Assembly (NCBI GenBank): GCA_947567585.1 | Contig: CANONE010000067.1 | Coordinates: forward strand, 1 to 10,363 | Length of the DNA: 10,363 bases | Direction: 5' to 3' | Source: an uncultured Clostridia bacterium | GTDB lineage: Bacteria; Bacillota; Clostridia; Oscillospirales; Acutalibacteraceae | Shown here: positions 1 to 7,470 of the stretch, piece after piece | Layout of the letters: the number at the start of each line of letters is the position of its first letter | Numbering within the stretch: position 1 is the stretch's first letter | Program-made: the position numbers and the translations under genes | Notes under the pieces: generated by a model | Told to the model about the DNA's origin: nothing | What the model saw: the letters and a program-made list of their open reading frames with translations, nothing else | The model's database searches: none

Positions 1-329
1 CGACGCTCTCCCGCTCTGAGATTATTGACCTGACTCCTGAGCGCACCTGGAAGCCATCTTCCATCCACATACTCTTGAATTCTCTTCTGGACAAAAAAGC
101 CATTGAAGTGGCCGGGTTTGTTCAGACCACCAAGAACTATGCCCGTACATTTGCGCCCAGCCTTTCCGCGGACAGCTACGCTGTCATGCAGATTCGCAAC
201 AGCACCGCTTTCAGCCAAAATTCCGTTCCCAATCTTCTTTCCGCTTTGGTTGAGGATGTAACCGCGCCTGATATTCTGGACCAGCTTCAGGACATCATCT
301 CTACCAGAAAGAAAGATCTGGCGCAATAA
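1..329 (+). CDS. BlaI/MecI/CopY-family transcriptional repressor, 5' end missing
   Basis: An open frame runs in from the left edge (first full codon at 3) to TAA at 327-329, giving 108 visible residues; a full BlaI-type protein is about 120-130. Only roughly the first 20 residues are missing, so the internal TTG at 75 is not the true start. The visible part begins inside the winged-helix DNA-binding domain: TWKPSSIHILLNSLLDKKAI matches the recognition helix and wing of this family, and a KNYARTF stretch follows. The acidic helical tail (ALVEDVTAPDILDQLQDI) matches the C-terminal dimerisation part. Family members repress beta-lactamase or copper genes and are often inactivated by cleavage by a BlaR1-type sensor protease. 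No such partner is visible downstream, where the gene meets pfkA head-on, so its target must lie upstream or elsewhere. The family call is from sequence resemblance; the target is unknown. Confidence 0.72.
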   Translation, partial: TLSRSEIIDLTPERTWKPSSIHILLNSLLDKKAIEVAGFVQTTKNYARTFAPSLSADSYAVMQIRNSTAFSQNSVPNLLSALVEDVTAPDILDQLQDIISTRKKDLAQ

Positions 330-331
330 CT

Positions 332-374
332 AAAAAAAGACCGCCTTGGAGCATTCCTAAGGCGGTCTTTTTTT
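332..374. terminator. Bidirectional rho-independent terminator between the blaI-like gene and pfkA
   Basis: A perfect 10-bp stem (AGACCGCCTT at 338-347 with AAGGCGGTCT at 359-368) is extended by an inner GGA/TCC pairing. It is flanked by seven A on the left (332-338) and a run of T on the right (368-374), so it can end transcription in both directions. It starts 9 nt after the blaI-like stop codon and lies about 20 nt past the pfkA stop codon. Confidence 0.93.
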
Positions 375-393
375 CTACTTATAAGCAGCAAAC

Positions 394-1362
394 TTAAATG
401 GATAGCCTCGCGGAAACGCGATACAGGTTTTCGTCAAAAATCCTGGGCATATTCAGCGCTTCGGTAATATCAAAGTCCACCACTTGTTCGCCTTTTAACG
501 CGACCACGCGGTTAGACGCGCCATTGTGCAGCAGCTCCACAGCGTGATAGCCCATGCGGCTGGCCACTACCCGATCCCGAAGCGTAGGAGAGCCTCCCCG
601 CTGCACATGGCCCAGAACGGTAGCCCGGGTCTCAATTCCGGTAGCGGCCTGGATGCGCTCTGTGAGCTCTTGGGTGTGGCCTACGCCCTCCGCCACCACA
701 ATTATGTAATGGCGCTTTCCAGTGCTTTGCGCCAGCTTCATGCGCTCCACAATGTCCCGCTCAAAGTCATAGGGCACCTCAGGCACCAGAGTAGCCATGG
801 CGCCCACGGCAATGCTGGTCTGTAAGGCGATATCGCCGCAGCGGCGGCCCATAACCTCCACCACGCTGCACCTGTCATGCGACTCGGTGGTGTCGCGGAT
901 ACGGTCAATCATCTCCATCGCTGTATTCAAGGCTGTGTCATAGCCAATGGTATAGTCTGTACAGGCAATATCGTTATCAATGGTACCCGGTACGCCGATG
1001 CAGGAGATGCCCTCGCCGCACAGGTCCCTGGCGCCCCGGAAGGATCCGTCGCCGCCAATGACCACCACGCCCTCAATGCCCTTTTCCCGGCAAAAATCCG
1101 CCGCCTTCTTTACTCCCTCGGACGTATTGAACTCCGGGCTGCGGGCGGTGAACAGCGAAGTGCCGCCATGTTGAATAATATCGGAGACACTGCGCATATT
1201 CATTTCTTTCACGTCTCCGTTTAAGAGACCGTTATAGCCCCGCATGACCCCGTAGACTGTCATGCCAAAGGAAATTGCGCTGCGGACAACCGCCCGGACA
1301 GCCGCGTTCATTCCAGGGGCATCGCCCCCGCTGGTTAATACTGCTATTGTTTTGGCTCCCAT
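394..1362 (-). CDS. pfkA: ATP-dependent 6-phosphofructokinase
   Basis: This cytoplasmic glycolytic enzyme phosphorylates fructose 6-phosphate to fructose 1,6-bisphosphate. The 322-residue length is normal for the tetrameric bacterial class. Visible motifs are TSGGDAPGMN (10-19, nucleotide loop), IGGDGS (102-107), PGTIDND (125-131) with D129 at the place of the catalytic base D127 of E. coli PfkA, MGRRCGD (171-177), AEG (224-226) and LGHVQRGGSP (250-259). The glycine after GGD (G106) and the glycine of PGTIDND (G126) are typical of ATP-using enzymes; PPi-dependent enzymes usually carry Asp and Lys there. The ATG is supported by a GGAGG site (1373-1377) 10 nt upstream. The gene appears monocistronic: it has its own promoter (1443-1470) and a strong terminator about 20 nt past the stop. 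Many Firmicutes instead link pfkA with pyk or dnaE. Confidence 0.97.
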   Translation of the reverse strand: MGAKTIAVLTSGGDAPGMNAAVRAVVRSAISFGMTVYGVMRGYNGLLNGDVKEMNMRSVSDIIQHGGTSLFTARSPEFNTSEGVKKAADFCREKGIEGVVVIGGDGSFRGARDLCGEGISCIGVPGTIDNDIACTDYTIGYDTALNTAMEMIDRIRDTTESHDRCSVVEVMGRRCGDIALQTSIAVGAMATLVPEVPYDFERDIVERMKLAQSTGKRHYIIVVAEGVGHTQELTERIQAATGIETRATVLGHVQRGGSPTLRDRVVASRMGYHAVELLHNGASNRVVALKGEQVVDFDITEALNMPRIFDENLYRVSARLSI

Positions 1363-1442
1363 TTTTTGCTAACCTCCAACTTAGCGCAGGACGTGGCCAA
1401 TCGATAGCCCCACAGCCCATTGCTCGGTATATTCATAATCTT

Positions 1443-1470
1443 ATTATAACAAAAAGCTGGAAATTTGCAA
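1443..1470 (-). promoter_or_regulatory. Sigma-A-type promoter of pfkA
   Basis: On the minus strand, TTGCAA (1465-1470) and a perfect TATAAT (1443-1448) are separated by 16 bp. The predicted transcript starts near 1436 and gives a leader of about 75 nt before the pfkA ATG. The -35 box lies inside a 20-bp imperfect palindrome, listed separately. Prediction from sequence only. Confidence 0.6.
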
Positions 1471-1483
1471 GAGGTCTCGCAAA
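1464..1483. promoter_or_regulatory. Operator-like imperfect palindrome over the pfkA -35 region
   Basis: TTTGCAAGAGGTCTCGCAAA reads as an inverted repeat: 8 of its 10 base pairs match, with TTTGC and GCAAA as outer arms. It covers the -35 hexamer of the predicted pfkA promoter, where a bound repressor would block RNA polymerase. No regulator is assigned. It does not look like a textbook CcpA cre site. Confidence 0.4.
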
Positions 1484-1628
1484 CTTTTCGCTTTCGCCCA
1501 GAAATTTCAGCGCGATTAGGTAACTATTAACCAATCATACATCACTTTCAAATGAAAGCGGCTTCGGCCTCTCCAAACCAGCCATTCTCTTTTATTGCTC
1601 CGTCTGGCTCAGATCCCCCTCTCAAAGG
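1484..1628. other. Non-coding gap between the GH127 gene and the pfkA promoter
   Basis: Together with the pfkA promoter region this makes 266 bases without a credible gene (1363-1628). I see a small hairpin CTTTCA-AA-TGAAAG (1545-1558) followed by a GGCTTCGGCC element, but no clear U-tract terminator for the leftward GH127 gene. GH127 transcription may therefore run on towards pfkA. Confidence 0.4.
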
Positions 1629-3671
1629 CTATACCCGCAGCCAAACCCGCATTTCCCCTTCCCCCCGGTTGGCCCAGGCATAATAGGGGATCAATTTGAG
1701 GGTAACAGGGGTTTCCTCCGGCGGTTTGTATTCAGTATATAGGGGCGCTTCAGATTCCAAAAGCTTTTGGCGGAAACCCGGAAGTTCCATTATAACCATC
1801 GGCTGACCGCCAATCTCTTGGGTCCGCAGCGTGCCCTCACTGGCGCGGACATCAAACCGGCACAGATGAAGATTACCGCCGTTATCCGCCTCCTCCAAAC
1901 AGTAGCAGATGGGACCCCGGGTAACCGCGGCTTTGCCGGTATTTTCCCGCACCCTGGGGTTGGCGCAATTGTAGCGGATCTCCATGGGAAAGCTTAGCCG
2001 TACCTCATCGCCATCCCGCCACATGCCGGTCAGATAGACATAGCCCTCCCGGTCCCTCCGCTCTATTCCCTCCGGGGCGGAAATCTGCGGTACTTGGCAC
2101 CAGCCTGGAACCCGAAAAGCCAATGTATATGTGGTAGGAGCGCTGGCGGAAACCCGCATTTTAGCCTCCCCCTTCCAAGGGATCTGGCTTTCCAGCGTAA
2201 AGCGCAGGCTGGCGTCCCCTGCCCTTTGTTCCAATTGGCTGCCCACATACAAGTGAACCCAGAGGGTGTTTTCATTTTCAGTAAAGGCATAGGCGGCCGC
2301 AGAGCTGACAATCCTCGCCAGGTTGGGCGGGCAGCACGCGCAGCCAAACCACTTTTGCCGTACCGGCTGAACATGGGAAAGCCGCTGGTCAACCTTGCAC
2401 GCGGCCGGGTTGACCTCAAGCGGGTTCACATAGAAGAAGCTCTTGCCGTCTAAAGCCATGCCCGCCAGAACCGTGTTGTACATGGCCAGCTCCATCACGT
2501 CCGCATATTCGGATTTAGGATCTATCTCCAGCATCCGCCGGGCGAAAAAGGCCAGAGCGATCGCCGCGCAAGTCTCGGAATAGGCGGAATCATTGGGCAA
2601 GTCGTAGGGATAGGAGAACGCCTCTCCATGAACAGTTCCGCCCACCCCTCCGGTAATATACAGCTTTTCGTTGACCACGCTTTTCCACAGCCTTTGGCAG
2701 GCGGCAAATAGCTCTTCATCCTCCGTCAGCCGGGCTACATCCGCCATACCGGCGTACAGATACCCCGCCCGTACCGCATGTCCTACGGCCTCGCTCTGCT
2801 CCCGCACAGGCTTATGGGCCTGATAGTAGCTGTATGGGGAGGCGTCTTGCTTTGGCTTCTCCTTGCCGGCCAGCGCCGCCCGCGTTTCATCCTCTTGCAG
2901 AAAGTAGTTGGGCGAGGCTCCCCGCTGGTCTACAAAGTACTTGCCCAGCTCCAGATACTTTTTCTCCCCCGTTGCCTCATACAGCCGCACCATGGCCATT
3001 TCGGCAATCTCATGTCCCGGATACCCCTTCGCCTTCTCCGGTTCAGGTCCAAAATGCTGAGCCACATAATCCGCGTACCGGCAGACTGCCTTTAAGAGCT
3101 TATCCTTGCCTGTCGCCTGAAAATAAGCCGCCGCGCCCTCTGCCAGATGGCCCAGGCAATACAGCTCGTGGTGGTCCTTTAGGTTACTGAAAGCGCCGTC
3201 CATCCCGTTTAGGATATAGTAGGTATCCAGGTATCCGCTGTCATGCTGGGCGGCGCAGATCACGTCAATGGCTTCGTCCACCGTGGCTTCCAGCGCGGAG
3301 TCTGGGTGCTGGGCCAAAGAGTAAGCCGCGGCCTCTATCCACTTATAGAAATCCGAATCCTGAAACACAAACCCGTAGAAGCGGTCCGGGTCCGGCGCCG
3401 CAGGATCTTCTGGAAGAACCTGAAAGCCTCGAAAGCTATAAGCGGGCTCCTTAAAATTGGGATCTTTTCTTTTAGCCGCCATCATGCGGGCGGCCGCCTT
3501 AAAATTGTGCATGCACCAGCTGGGTTCCGCGCCCTCTACCCGGTCGTTGAGAGCCTCCCACTGGTAGGGAATTACTTCCCGGCGGACGGTCTCCTGCACA
3601 GTATACCAAAATGAATCCGTGATCATCACTTTCTTAATGTCAAGCGGACGGTTAAATAGGGCTCTATCCAT
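1629..3671 (-). CDS. GH127-family beta-L-arabinofuranosidase-like glycoside hydrolase
   Basis: The 680-residue protein matches the HypBA1-type GH127 fold: an (alpha/alpha)6 barrel followed by beta-sandwich domains, close to the 658 residues of the B. longum enzyme. Characterised members release L-arabinofuranose from beta-linked arabino-oligosaccharides of plant hydroxyproline-rich glycoproteins. Barrel motifs include PVREQSEAVGHAVRA (288-302) and YDLPNDSAYSETCAAIAL (356-373). The zinc-thiolate site is intact: E366, C368, C446 and C447 fit HypBA1 Glu338, Cys340, Cys417 and Cys418. C446 is then the nucleophile, and E350 fits the acid/base Glu322. The C-terminus (IPYYAWANRG) is family-typical. 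There is no signal peptide, so it is probably cytoplasmic. The ATG has a perfect AAAGGAGG (3679-3686) 7 nt upstream. It lies 61 nt downstream of the CLC transporter gene and may be cotranscribed with it. GH127 also includes other specificities, so the substrate is inferred. Confidence 0.88.
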   Translation of the reverse strand: MDRALFNRPLDIKKVMITDSFWYTVQETVRREVIPYQWEALNDRVEGAEPSWCMHNFKAAARMMAAKRKDPNFKEPAYSFRGFQVLPEDPAAPDPDRFYGFVFQDSDFYKWIEAAAYSLAQHPDSALEATVDEAIDVICAAQHDSGYLDTYYILNGMDGAFSNLKDHHELYCLGHLAEGAAAYFQATGKDKLLKAVCRYADYVAQHFGPEPEKAKGYPGHEIAEMAMVRLYEATGEKKYLELGKYFVDQRGASPNYFLQEDETRAALAGKEKPKQDASPYSYYQAHKPVREQSEAVGHAVRAGYLYAGMADVARLTEDEELFAACQRLWKSVVNEKLYITGGVGGTVHGEAFSYPYDLPNDSAYSETCAAIALAFFARRMLEIDPKSEYADVMELAMYNTVLAGMALDGKSFFYVNPLEVNPAACKVDQRLSHVQPVRQKWFGCACCPPNLARIVSSAAAYAFTENENTLWVHLYVGSQLEQRAGDASLRFTLESQIPWKGEAKMRVSASAPTTYTLAFRVPGWCQVPQISAPEGIERRDREGYVYLTGMWRDGDEVRLSFPMEIRYNCANPRVRENTGKAAVTRGPICYCLEEADNGGNLHLCRFDVRASEGTLRTQEIGGQPMVIMELPGFRQKLLESEAPLYTEYKPPEETPVTLKLIPYYAWANRGEGEMRVWLRV

Positions 3672-3699
3672 TGCAAATCCTCCTTTTGCCTTGCAAATC
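3671..3699 (-). repeat. Direct repeat flanking the GH127 ribosome binding site
   Basis: TTGCAAATC (plus-strand reading) occurs at 3671-3679 and again at 3691-3699, exactly 20 bp apart, about two helical turns. The AAAGGAGG site lies between the copies. It may be a regulator site or a chance leader duplication. Confidence 0.4.
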
Positions 3700-3701
3700 T
3701 T

Positions 3702-3729
3702 GTTATATCCGCTGAAGGGCTCCCGTCAT
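3702..3729 (-). promoter_or_regulatory. Weak candidate promoter for the GH127 gene
   Basis: In the gap after the CLC gene, minus-strand ATGACG (3724-3729) and TATAAC (3702-3707) are separated by 16 bp, matching consensus at 4/6 and 5/6 positions. It could give GH127 expression independent of the upstream gene. Read-through from the CLC promoter is equally possible. Confidence 0.25.
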
Positions 3730-3732
3730 GTT

Positions 3733-5016
3733 CTAAGCCCCTTCGTGATAGTGTTCCTCCTTTTCTCCACGAGTGATCTTGGAATATAGAAACTCCTGGC
3801 TGCTGTAAAGCCCAAAGTAGCCGGAGAGCACAAAGGATGCGGCGGCGCCCAGGGCAAACAGCCCCAAGTCTCCGGTGGAAAACATCTCCGCCGCCAGGAA
3901 AAGCGTGGCAAAGGGGCAATTGACCACCGAACAAAAAAGGGACATCATACCCACCGCCGCGGCAAAGCCAGGGTCCAAACCCAGCAGCGGCCCTACCACA
4001 CATCCGAAAGTAGCGCCAATCACCAGCGTGGGCACAATCTCTCCGCCTCGGAAGCCTGCTCCGACGCACAGGGCGGTCAGGGCAATCTTTATCAGAAAAG
4101 CCCCGGAAGCCGCTTCCCCCGCAATGGCCTGGTCTATCAGCTGCGCGCTTGCCCCGGCATAATCGTATAAATGAAATACCGCCGCTAAAATAGCCAAGAC
4201 AAGCCCCCCCGCTCCTATGCGCAGGAAAGGATTTTTAAGCAGCTTTACCATGAACTGGGCGGATGCCCGCAGAGACACGCACAAGACAATGCTAACCACT
4301 CCGCACAGCGCCGCCAGTACAACAACCCGCCCGGCGCTGCCAGCAGAAAAAGCGGGGATACCGCCCGCCAGAGAATAGCGCATAGGCTGTGCGCCAAAAA
4401 GCCTGCTAACCAAAAAAGAGGCATAGGAAGCGATCACGCAGGGCAAGAAAGCATTGTAGTGGATGGTCCCCACTTGGATAACCTCCAAAACAAACACAGC
4501 GGCCGCCAGAGGCGTGCCAAACATAGCGGAAAACACGGCGGCCATGCCGCACATGGACAAGACCCGCACATCCTCCCCGTCAAAACGCAGCAGCTCTCCA
4601 AAGTTATGGCCCACGCTGCCTCCCAGCTGCAAAGCCGCCCCTTCCCGGCCCACAGACGCGCCGAACAGATGAGAGAGCACCGTTCCCACTGCCACCAAGG
4701 GAGCCAAAAGAAACGGCACATGCACATTGGTCGTTACTGACTGAATAATCAGGTTTGTGCCGGCGCCAAAGCTTACCCGGCAGAGCTTGTATAGCAGCAA
4801 CGTGCAAAGACCCGCCGCAGGCAGGAACCAGATGATCCCCGGATGCGCCTGCCGGAAGCCAGTCGCCCAGTCAATCGCCCCGTGGAATCCAGCGCCTAAG
4901 GCCCCGCAGGCCCCCCCTAGCAGCCCTGCCGCCGCCGCCCATTTTAAAAAGCCAAGTATGTATCGTCCGCCCCGCTTTGCCAACCAGGCGGATTTCCGCT
5001 TCCACTCCCCATACAT
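3733..5016 (-). CDS. CLC-superfamily anion transporter, CLC-F-like (possible fluoride/proton antiporter)
   Basis: This is a 427-residue polytopic membrane protein with many hydrophobic helices from about residue 19 to 407. The CLC anion-site segments are recognisable: GAGTNLI (84-90) in place of GSGIP, GREGAALQ (123-130) with gating glutamate E125, and GGEIVP (324-329) in place of GxFxP. The GxxNLI-type first motif, the HLFGASVGREG context and the LEVIQVG segment (V179 where CLC-ec1 has the proton glutamate E203) resemble fluoride-exporting CLC-F proteins more than chloride exchangers. However, an LYS motif near Y411 may correspond to the canonical tyrosine. I chose ATG at 5016, preceded at 6 nt by GGGGGGAG (5023-5030). 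A frame-extending TTG at 5074-5076 has no ribosome site and lies in the predicted -35 box. The CLC family is certain; the ion is inferred. Confidence 0.85.
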   Translation of the reverse strand: MYGEWKRKSAWLAKRGGRYILGFLKWAAAAGLLGGACGALGAGFHGAIDWATGFRQAHPGIIWFLPAAGLCTLLLYKLCRVSFGAGTNLIIQSVTTNVHVPFLLAPLVAVGTVLSHLFGASVGREGAALQLGGSVGHNFGELLRFDGEDVRVLSMCGMAAVFSAMFGTPLAAAVFVLEVIQVGTIHYNAFLPCVIASYASFLVSRLFGAQPMRYSLAGGIPAFSAGSAGRVVVLAALCGVVSIVLCVSLRASAQFMVKLLKNPFLRIGAGGLVLAILAAVFHLYDYAGASAQLIDQAIAGEAASGAFLIKIALTALCVGAGFRGGEIVPTLVIGATFGCVVGPLLGLDPGFAAAVGMMSLFCSVVNCPFATLFLAAEMFSTGDLGLFALGAAASFVLSGYFGLYSSQEFLYSKITRGEKEEHYHEGA

Positions 5017-5047
5017 GATAAGCTCCCCCCGCAAATGAATTGACTTC

Positions 5048-5076
5048 ATTATACTCTCATCAAAAGGTTTCCGCAA
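5048..5076 (-). promoter_or_regulatory. Promoter of the CLC transporter (and perhaps GH127)
   Basis: Minus-strand TTGCGG (5071-5076) and perfect TATAAT (5048-5053) are 17 bp apart. The transcript would start near 5041 and give a leader of about 25 nt holding the GGGGGGAG site. Such a short leader leaves no room for a fluoride riboswitch. Confidence 0.6.
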
Positions 5077-5141
5077 GGCAAAGCCTAGGATTTATTTTGT
5101 GATTGATGATAAAGATTTCTATGATGATACCTGTACTTATG

Positions 5142-5170
5142 TTGACAATACATGAATGCCACTATATAAT
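5142..5170 (+). promoter_or_regulatory. Perfect-consensus sigma-A promoter of the GH3 operon
   Basis: TTGACA (5142-5147) and TATAAT (5165-5170) are separated by exactly 17 bp, the full consensus. The -10 box sits in a 10-bp palindrome TATAATTATA (5165-5174). The leader of about 46 nt contains a small hairpin CAAGA-GCAT-TCTTG (5193-5206) just before the AAAGGAGG site (5210-5217). It diverges from the CLC promoter within the 207-bp gap. A promoter this strong would be expected to be on constitutively unless repressed. Confidence 0.85.
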
Positions 5171-5223
5171 TATAGCAGCAATTATCCCATTCCAAGAGCA
5201 TTCTTGACTAAAGGAGGCACATT

Positions 5224-7467
5224 ATGGACAGGCAAAAAACCACCGGCATCGACTACCGGATCGTTAAGAATCCGCAAGGACCAGATATTGGCGCCGCCGG
5301 AGCTAAGCTGTTAGAAGTGGACGGGCTTATCTTTAAGGACCTGGCTGGCACAGGCCAGCTTCTCCCCTATGAGGATTGGAGGCTCAGCCCTCAGGAGCGC
5401 GCCCAGGACCTGGCCTCCCGGCTTTCCATTGAGGAGATCGCGGGACTCATGCTGTATTCCCCCCACCAGATGGTGCCCGCCATGCCGGGCGGGCCCTTCC
5501 CGGGCACCTACGGCGGCAAAACCCTGGCGGAAAGCGGCAGCGAACACTGGGCCCTAACAGACCAGCAAAAGGATTTCGTGGAAAAAGATCACGTGCGCCA
5601 TGTGTTGGCTATGGCCCTTGAAAACGCCGAAACCGCCGCCCAATGGAGCAACCAGCTGCAAAGCTTCGCGGAGAGCCTGCCCTGGGGTATTCCGGTGAAT
5701 ATTTCCAGCGACCCCCGCCATGGCTCCAGCAGCGCCGGAGCCGAGTACAAGTCCGGAGCCGGAGACGTGTCCAAATGGCCGGAGGGGCTGGGTATGGCGG
5801 CTACCTTTTCTCCGGAGCTGTGCCGGGAGTTTGGAGACGCGGTCTCCAAAGAGTGCCGGGCCATGGGCATCACCACGGCTCTGTTCCCCCAGGTAGACCT
5901 GGCCACTGAGCCCCGCTGGATGCGCTTTGAAGACACCTTTGGCGCCCATCCAGACATGGTAACGGAGTTTAGTAAAGCATACTGCGACAGCCTGCAAACC
6001 ACCCAGGGCTCTCCTGACGGCTGGGGCAAAGACAGCGTTTGCGGCATGTCCAAGCACTGGCCAGGAGGCGGCCCCTGCGAAGGCGGCCGGGACGCCCACT
6101 ACCCCTTCGGGAAGTTTGCCGTTTACCCGGGAAATAACCTTGCCGGCCACTTGAAGCCCTTTTTAGAGGGCGTTTTCAAGCTGGATGGCCCCACAAAGGA
6201 AACCTCGGCCATTATGCCCTATTACACTGTCAGCTGGGGCATTGATCAGAAGGATGGCAAGAATGTGGGTAATTCCTATAGCCGCTACATTATCCACGAC
6301 CTCTTACGGGAAAAATACGGCTATGACGGTATTGTCTGCACCGACTGGGGTATTACCGCCAACCCGGAGCCGGAGATCGACTCCTTCAGCAGCCGCTGCT
6401 ACGGCGTGGAGGACCTTTCCGAAGCAGAGCGGCATCTTCTAGCCATCGAAAACGGCGTGGACCAATTCGGCGGGAATTCCGCCATGGGCCCCATTTTGGA
6501 GGCGTATAAAATTGGCTGTGGGCGCCACGGGGAAGCGGCCATGCGCCGGCGGATGGAGGAATCCGCGGTGCGGCTGCTCAAAAACATTTTCCGGTGCGGC
6601 CTGTTTGAAAATCCCTATCTGGACCCGGCGGAAAGCGCGAAAATCGCCGGCTGTGAGGAATTCTGCCAGGCGGGTTACCAGGTCCAGCTGAAATCGGTAG
6701 TCATGGTGAAAAACCAGGGCGTCCTCCCTCAGAAGGAGCGGAAAAAGGTATATATCCCCACCCGGCATATCGGCGCCAGGAAAGCCTTCTTCCGCAATGA
6801 CATGCCCGCTCAGGACATTGACCCGGTAAGCACCGCCCTGGTAGAAAAGTATTATGACCGGGTAGACACCCCGGAAGACGCGGATTTTGCCTTGGTATTC
6901 ATGGAGAGTCCTCTTTCCGACGGCTATTCCCAGGCCGACCGGGACGCGGGGGGCAACGGTTATGTGCCCATCTCCTTGCAGTACCGGCCTTATACGGCTG
7001 TTCATGCCCGGGAGGAAAGCATTGCGGGCGGCGATTTCCGGGAGGACTTCACCAATCGCGGTTATCGGGGCAAGACAGGCGTTGCCGCCAACGAGGCTGA
7101 TCTAGACTTGGTCATTGACGCCAAAAAAAGAATGGGCGGCAAGCCGGTCATCGTGGCGCTGCGTATGCATAAGCCCACAATCCCCGCCGAGTTTGAACCC
7201 TATGCCGACGCTATTTTGGTGGACTTCGGCGTGCAGGCCCAGGCCATTTTTGATATCGCCAGCGGCAAGGCGGAGCCCTTTGGCCTGCTGCCAGTGCAGA
7301 TGCCGGCCAACATGGAGACGGTGGAACGCCACTGCGAGGACGTCCCCTTGGATATGGAGCCCTATACCGACCAGTCTGGCCACCGCTATGATTTCGGCTT
7401 TGGGCTGAATTGGAGCGGGATTATCACAGACGAACGGACCCAACGGTATCCTGGAAAGAGGGGTTAA
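5224..7467 (+). CDS. Glycoside hydrolase family 3 protein (beta-glycosidase type)
   Basis: The 747-residue protein is predicted to remove terminal beta-linked sugars with retention of configuration. After an N-terminal extension of about 55 residues, the (beta/alpha)8 domain spans about 56-390, with ISSDPRHG (160-167), SKHWPGGGP (276-284), GRDAHYPFGKFAVYPG (288-303) and the nucleophile motif CTDWG (372-376), placing the catalytic Asp at D374. The alpha/beta sandwich domain follows (about 480-700); E561 in FMESPLSDGY is a candidate acid/base, though this residue varies in GH3. It ends just after FGFGLNW (724-730), so the fibronectin-III domain common in GH3 beta-glucosidases is absent. There is no signal peptide, so it is probably cytoplasmic. 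The start ATG has AAAGGAGG 6 nt upstream, behind a consensus promoter. Beta-glucosidase, beta-xylosidase and other GH3 activities cannot be told apart here. Confidence 0.9.
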   Translation: MDRQKTTGIDYRIVKNPQGPDIGAAGAKLLEVDGLIFKDLAGTGQLLPYEDWRLSPQERAQDLASRLSIEEIAGLMLYSPHQMVPAMPGGPFPGTYGGKTLAESGSEHWALTDQQKDFVEKDHVRHVLAMALENAETAAQWSNQLQSFAESLPWGIPVNISSDPRHGSSSAGAEYKSGAGDVSKWPEGLGMAATFSPELCREFGDAVSKECRAMGITTALFPQVDLATEPRWMRFEDTFGAHPDMVTEFSKAYCDSLQTTQGSPDGWGKDSVCGMSKHWPGGGPCEGGRDAHYPFGKFAVYPGNNLAGHLKPFLEGVFKLDGPTKETSAIMPYYTVSWGIDQKDGKNVGNSYSRYIIHDLLREKYGYDGIVCTDWGITANPEPEIDSFSSRCYGVEDLSEAERHLLAIENGVDQFGGNSAMGPILEAYKIGCGRHGEAAMRRRMEESAVRLLKNIFRCGLFENPYLDPAESAKIAGCEEFCQAGYQVQLKSVVMVKNQGVLPQKERKKVYIPTRHIGARKAFFRNDMPAQDIDPVSTALVEKYYDRVDTPEDADFALVFMESPLSDGYSQADRDAGGNGYVPISLQYRPYTAVHAREESIAGGDFREDFTNRGYRGKTGVAANEADLDLVIDAKKRMGGKPVIVALRMHKPTIPAEFEPYADAILVDFGVQAQAIFDIASGKAEPFGLLPVQMPANMETVERHCEDVPLDMEPYTDQSGHRYDFGFGLNWSGIITDERTQRYPGKRG

Positions 7468-7470
7468 CGG

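Noticed and set aside
1553..1566. cre-like (CcpA) site TGAAAGCGGCTTCG
   Set aside because: It has two mismatches to the usual consensus and lies over 100 bp upstream of the pfkA -10 box and downstream of GH127, so support is weak.
3626..4069. 147-residue minus-strand frame spanning the CLC/GH127 junction
   Set aside because: It overlaps the CLC and GH127 coding sequences in another frame, and its Arg/Cys/Trp-rich composition is that of a shadow frame.
5017..5223. Fluoride riboswitch upstream of the CLC gene
   Set aside because: I looked for the GGCGAUGG-type start and pseudoknot pairing on the minus strand and saw none; the predicted leader is only about 25 nt.
5554..6150. 198-residue open frame antisense to GH3 (with others at 6439-7005 and 7102-7443)
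   Set aside because: They lie wholly within the GH3 gene, have no ribosome sites or recognisable domains, and are expected by chance in GC-rich coding DNA.
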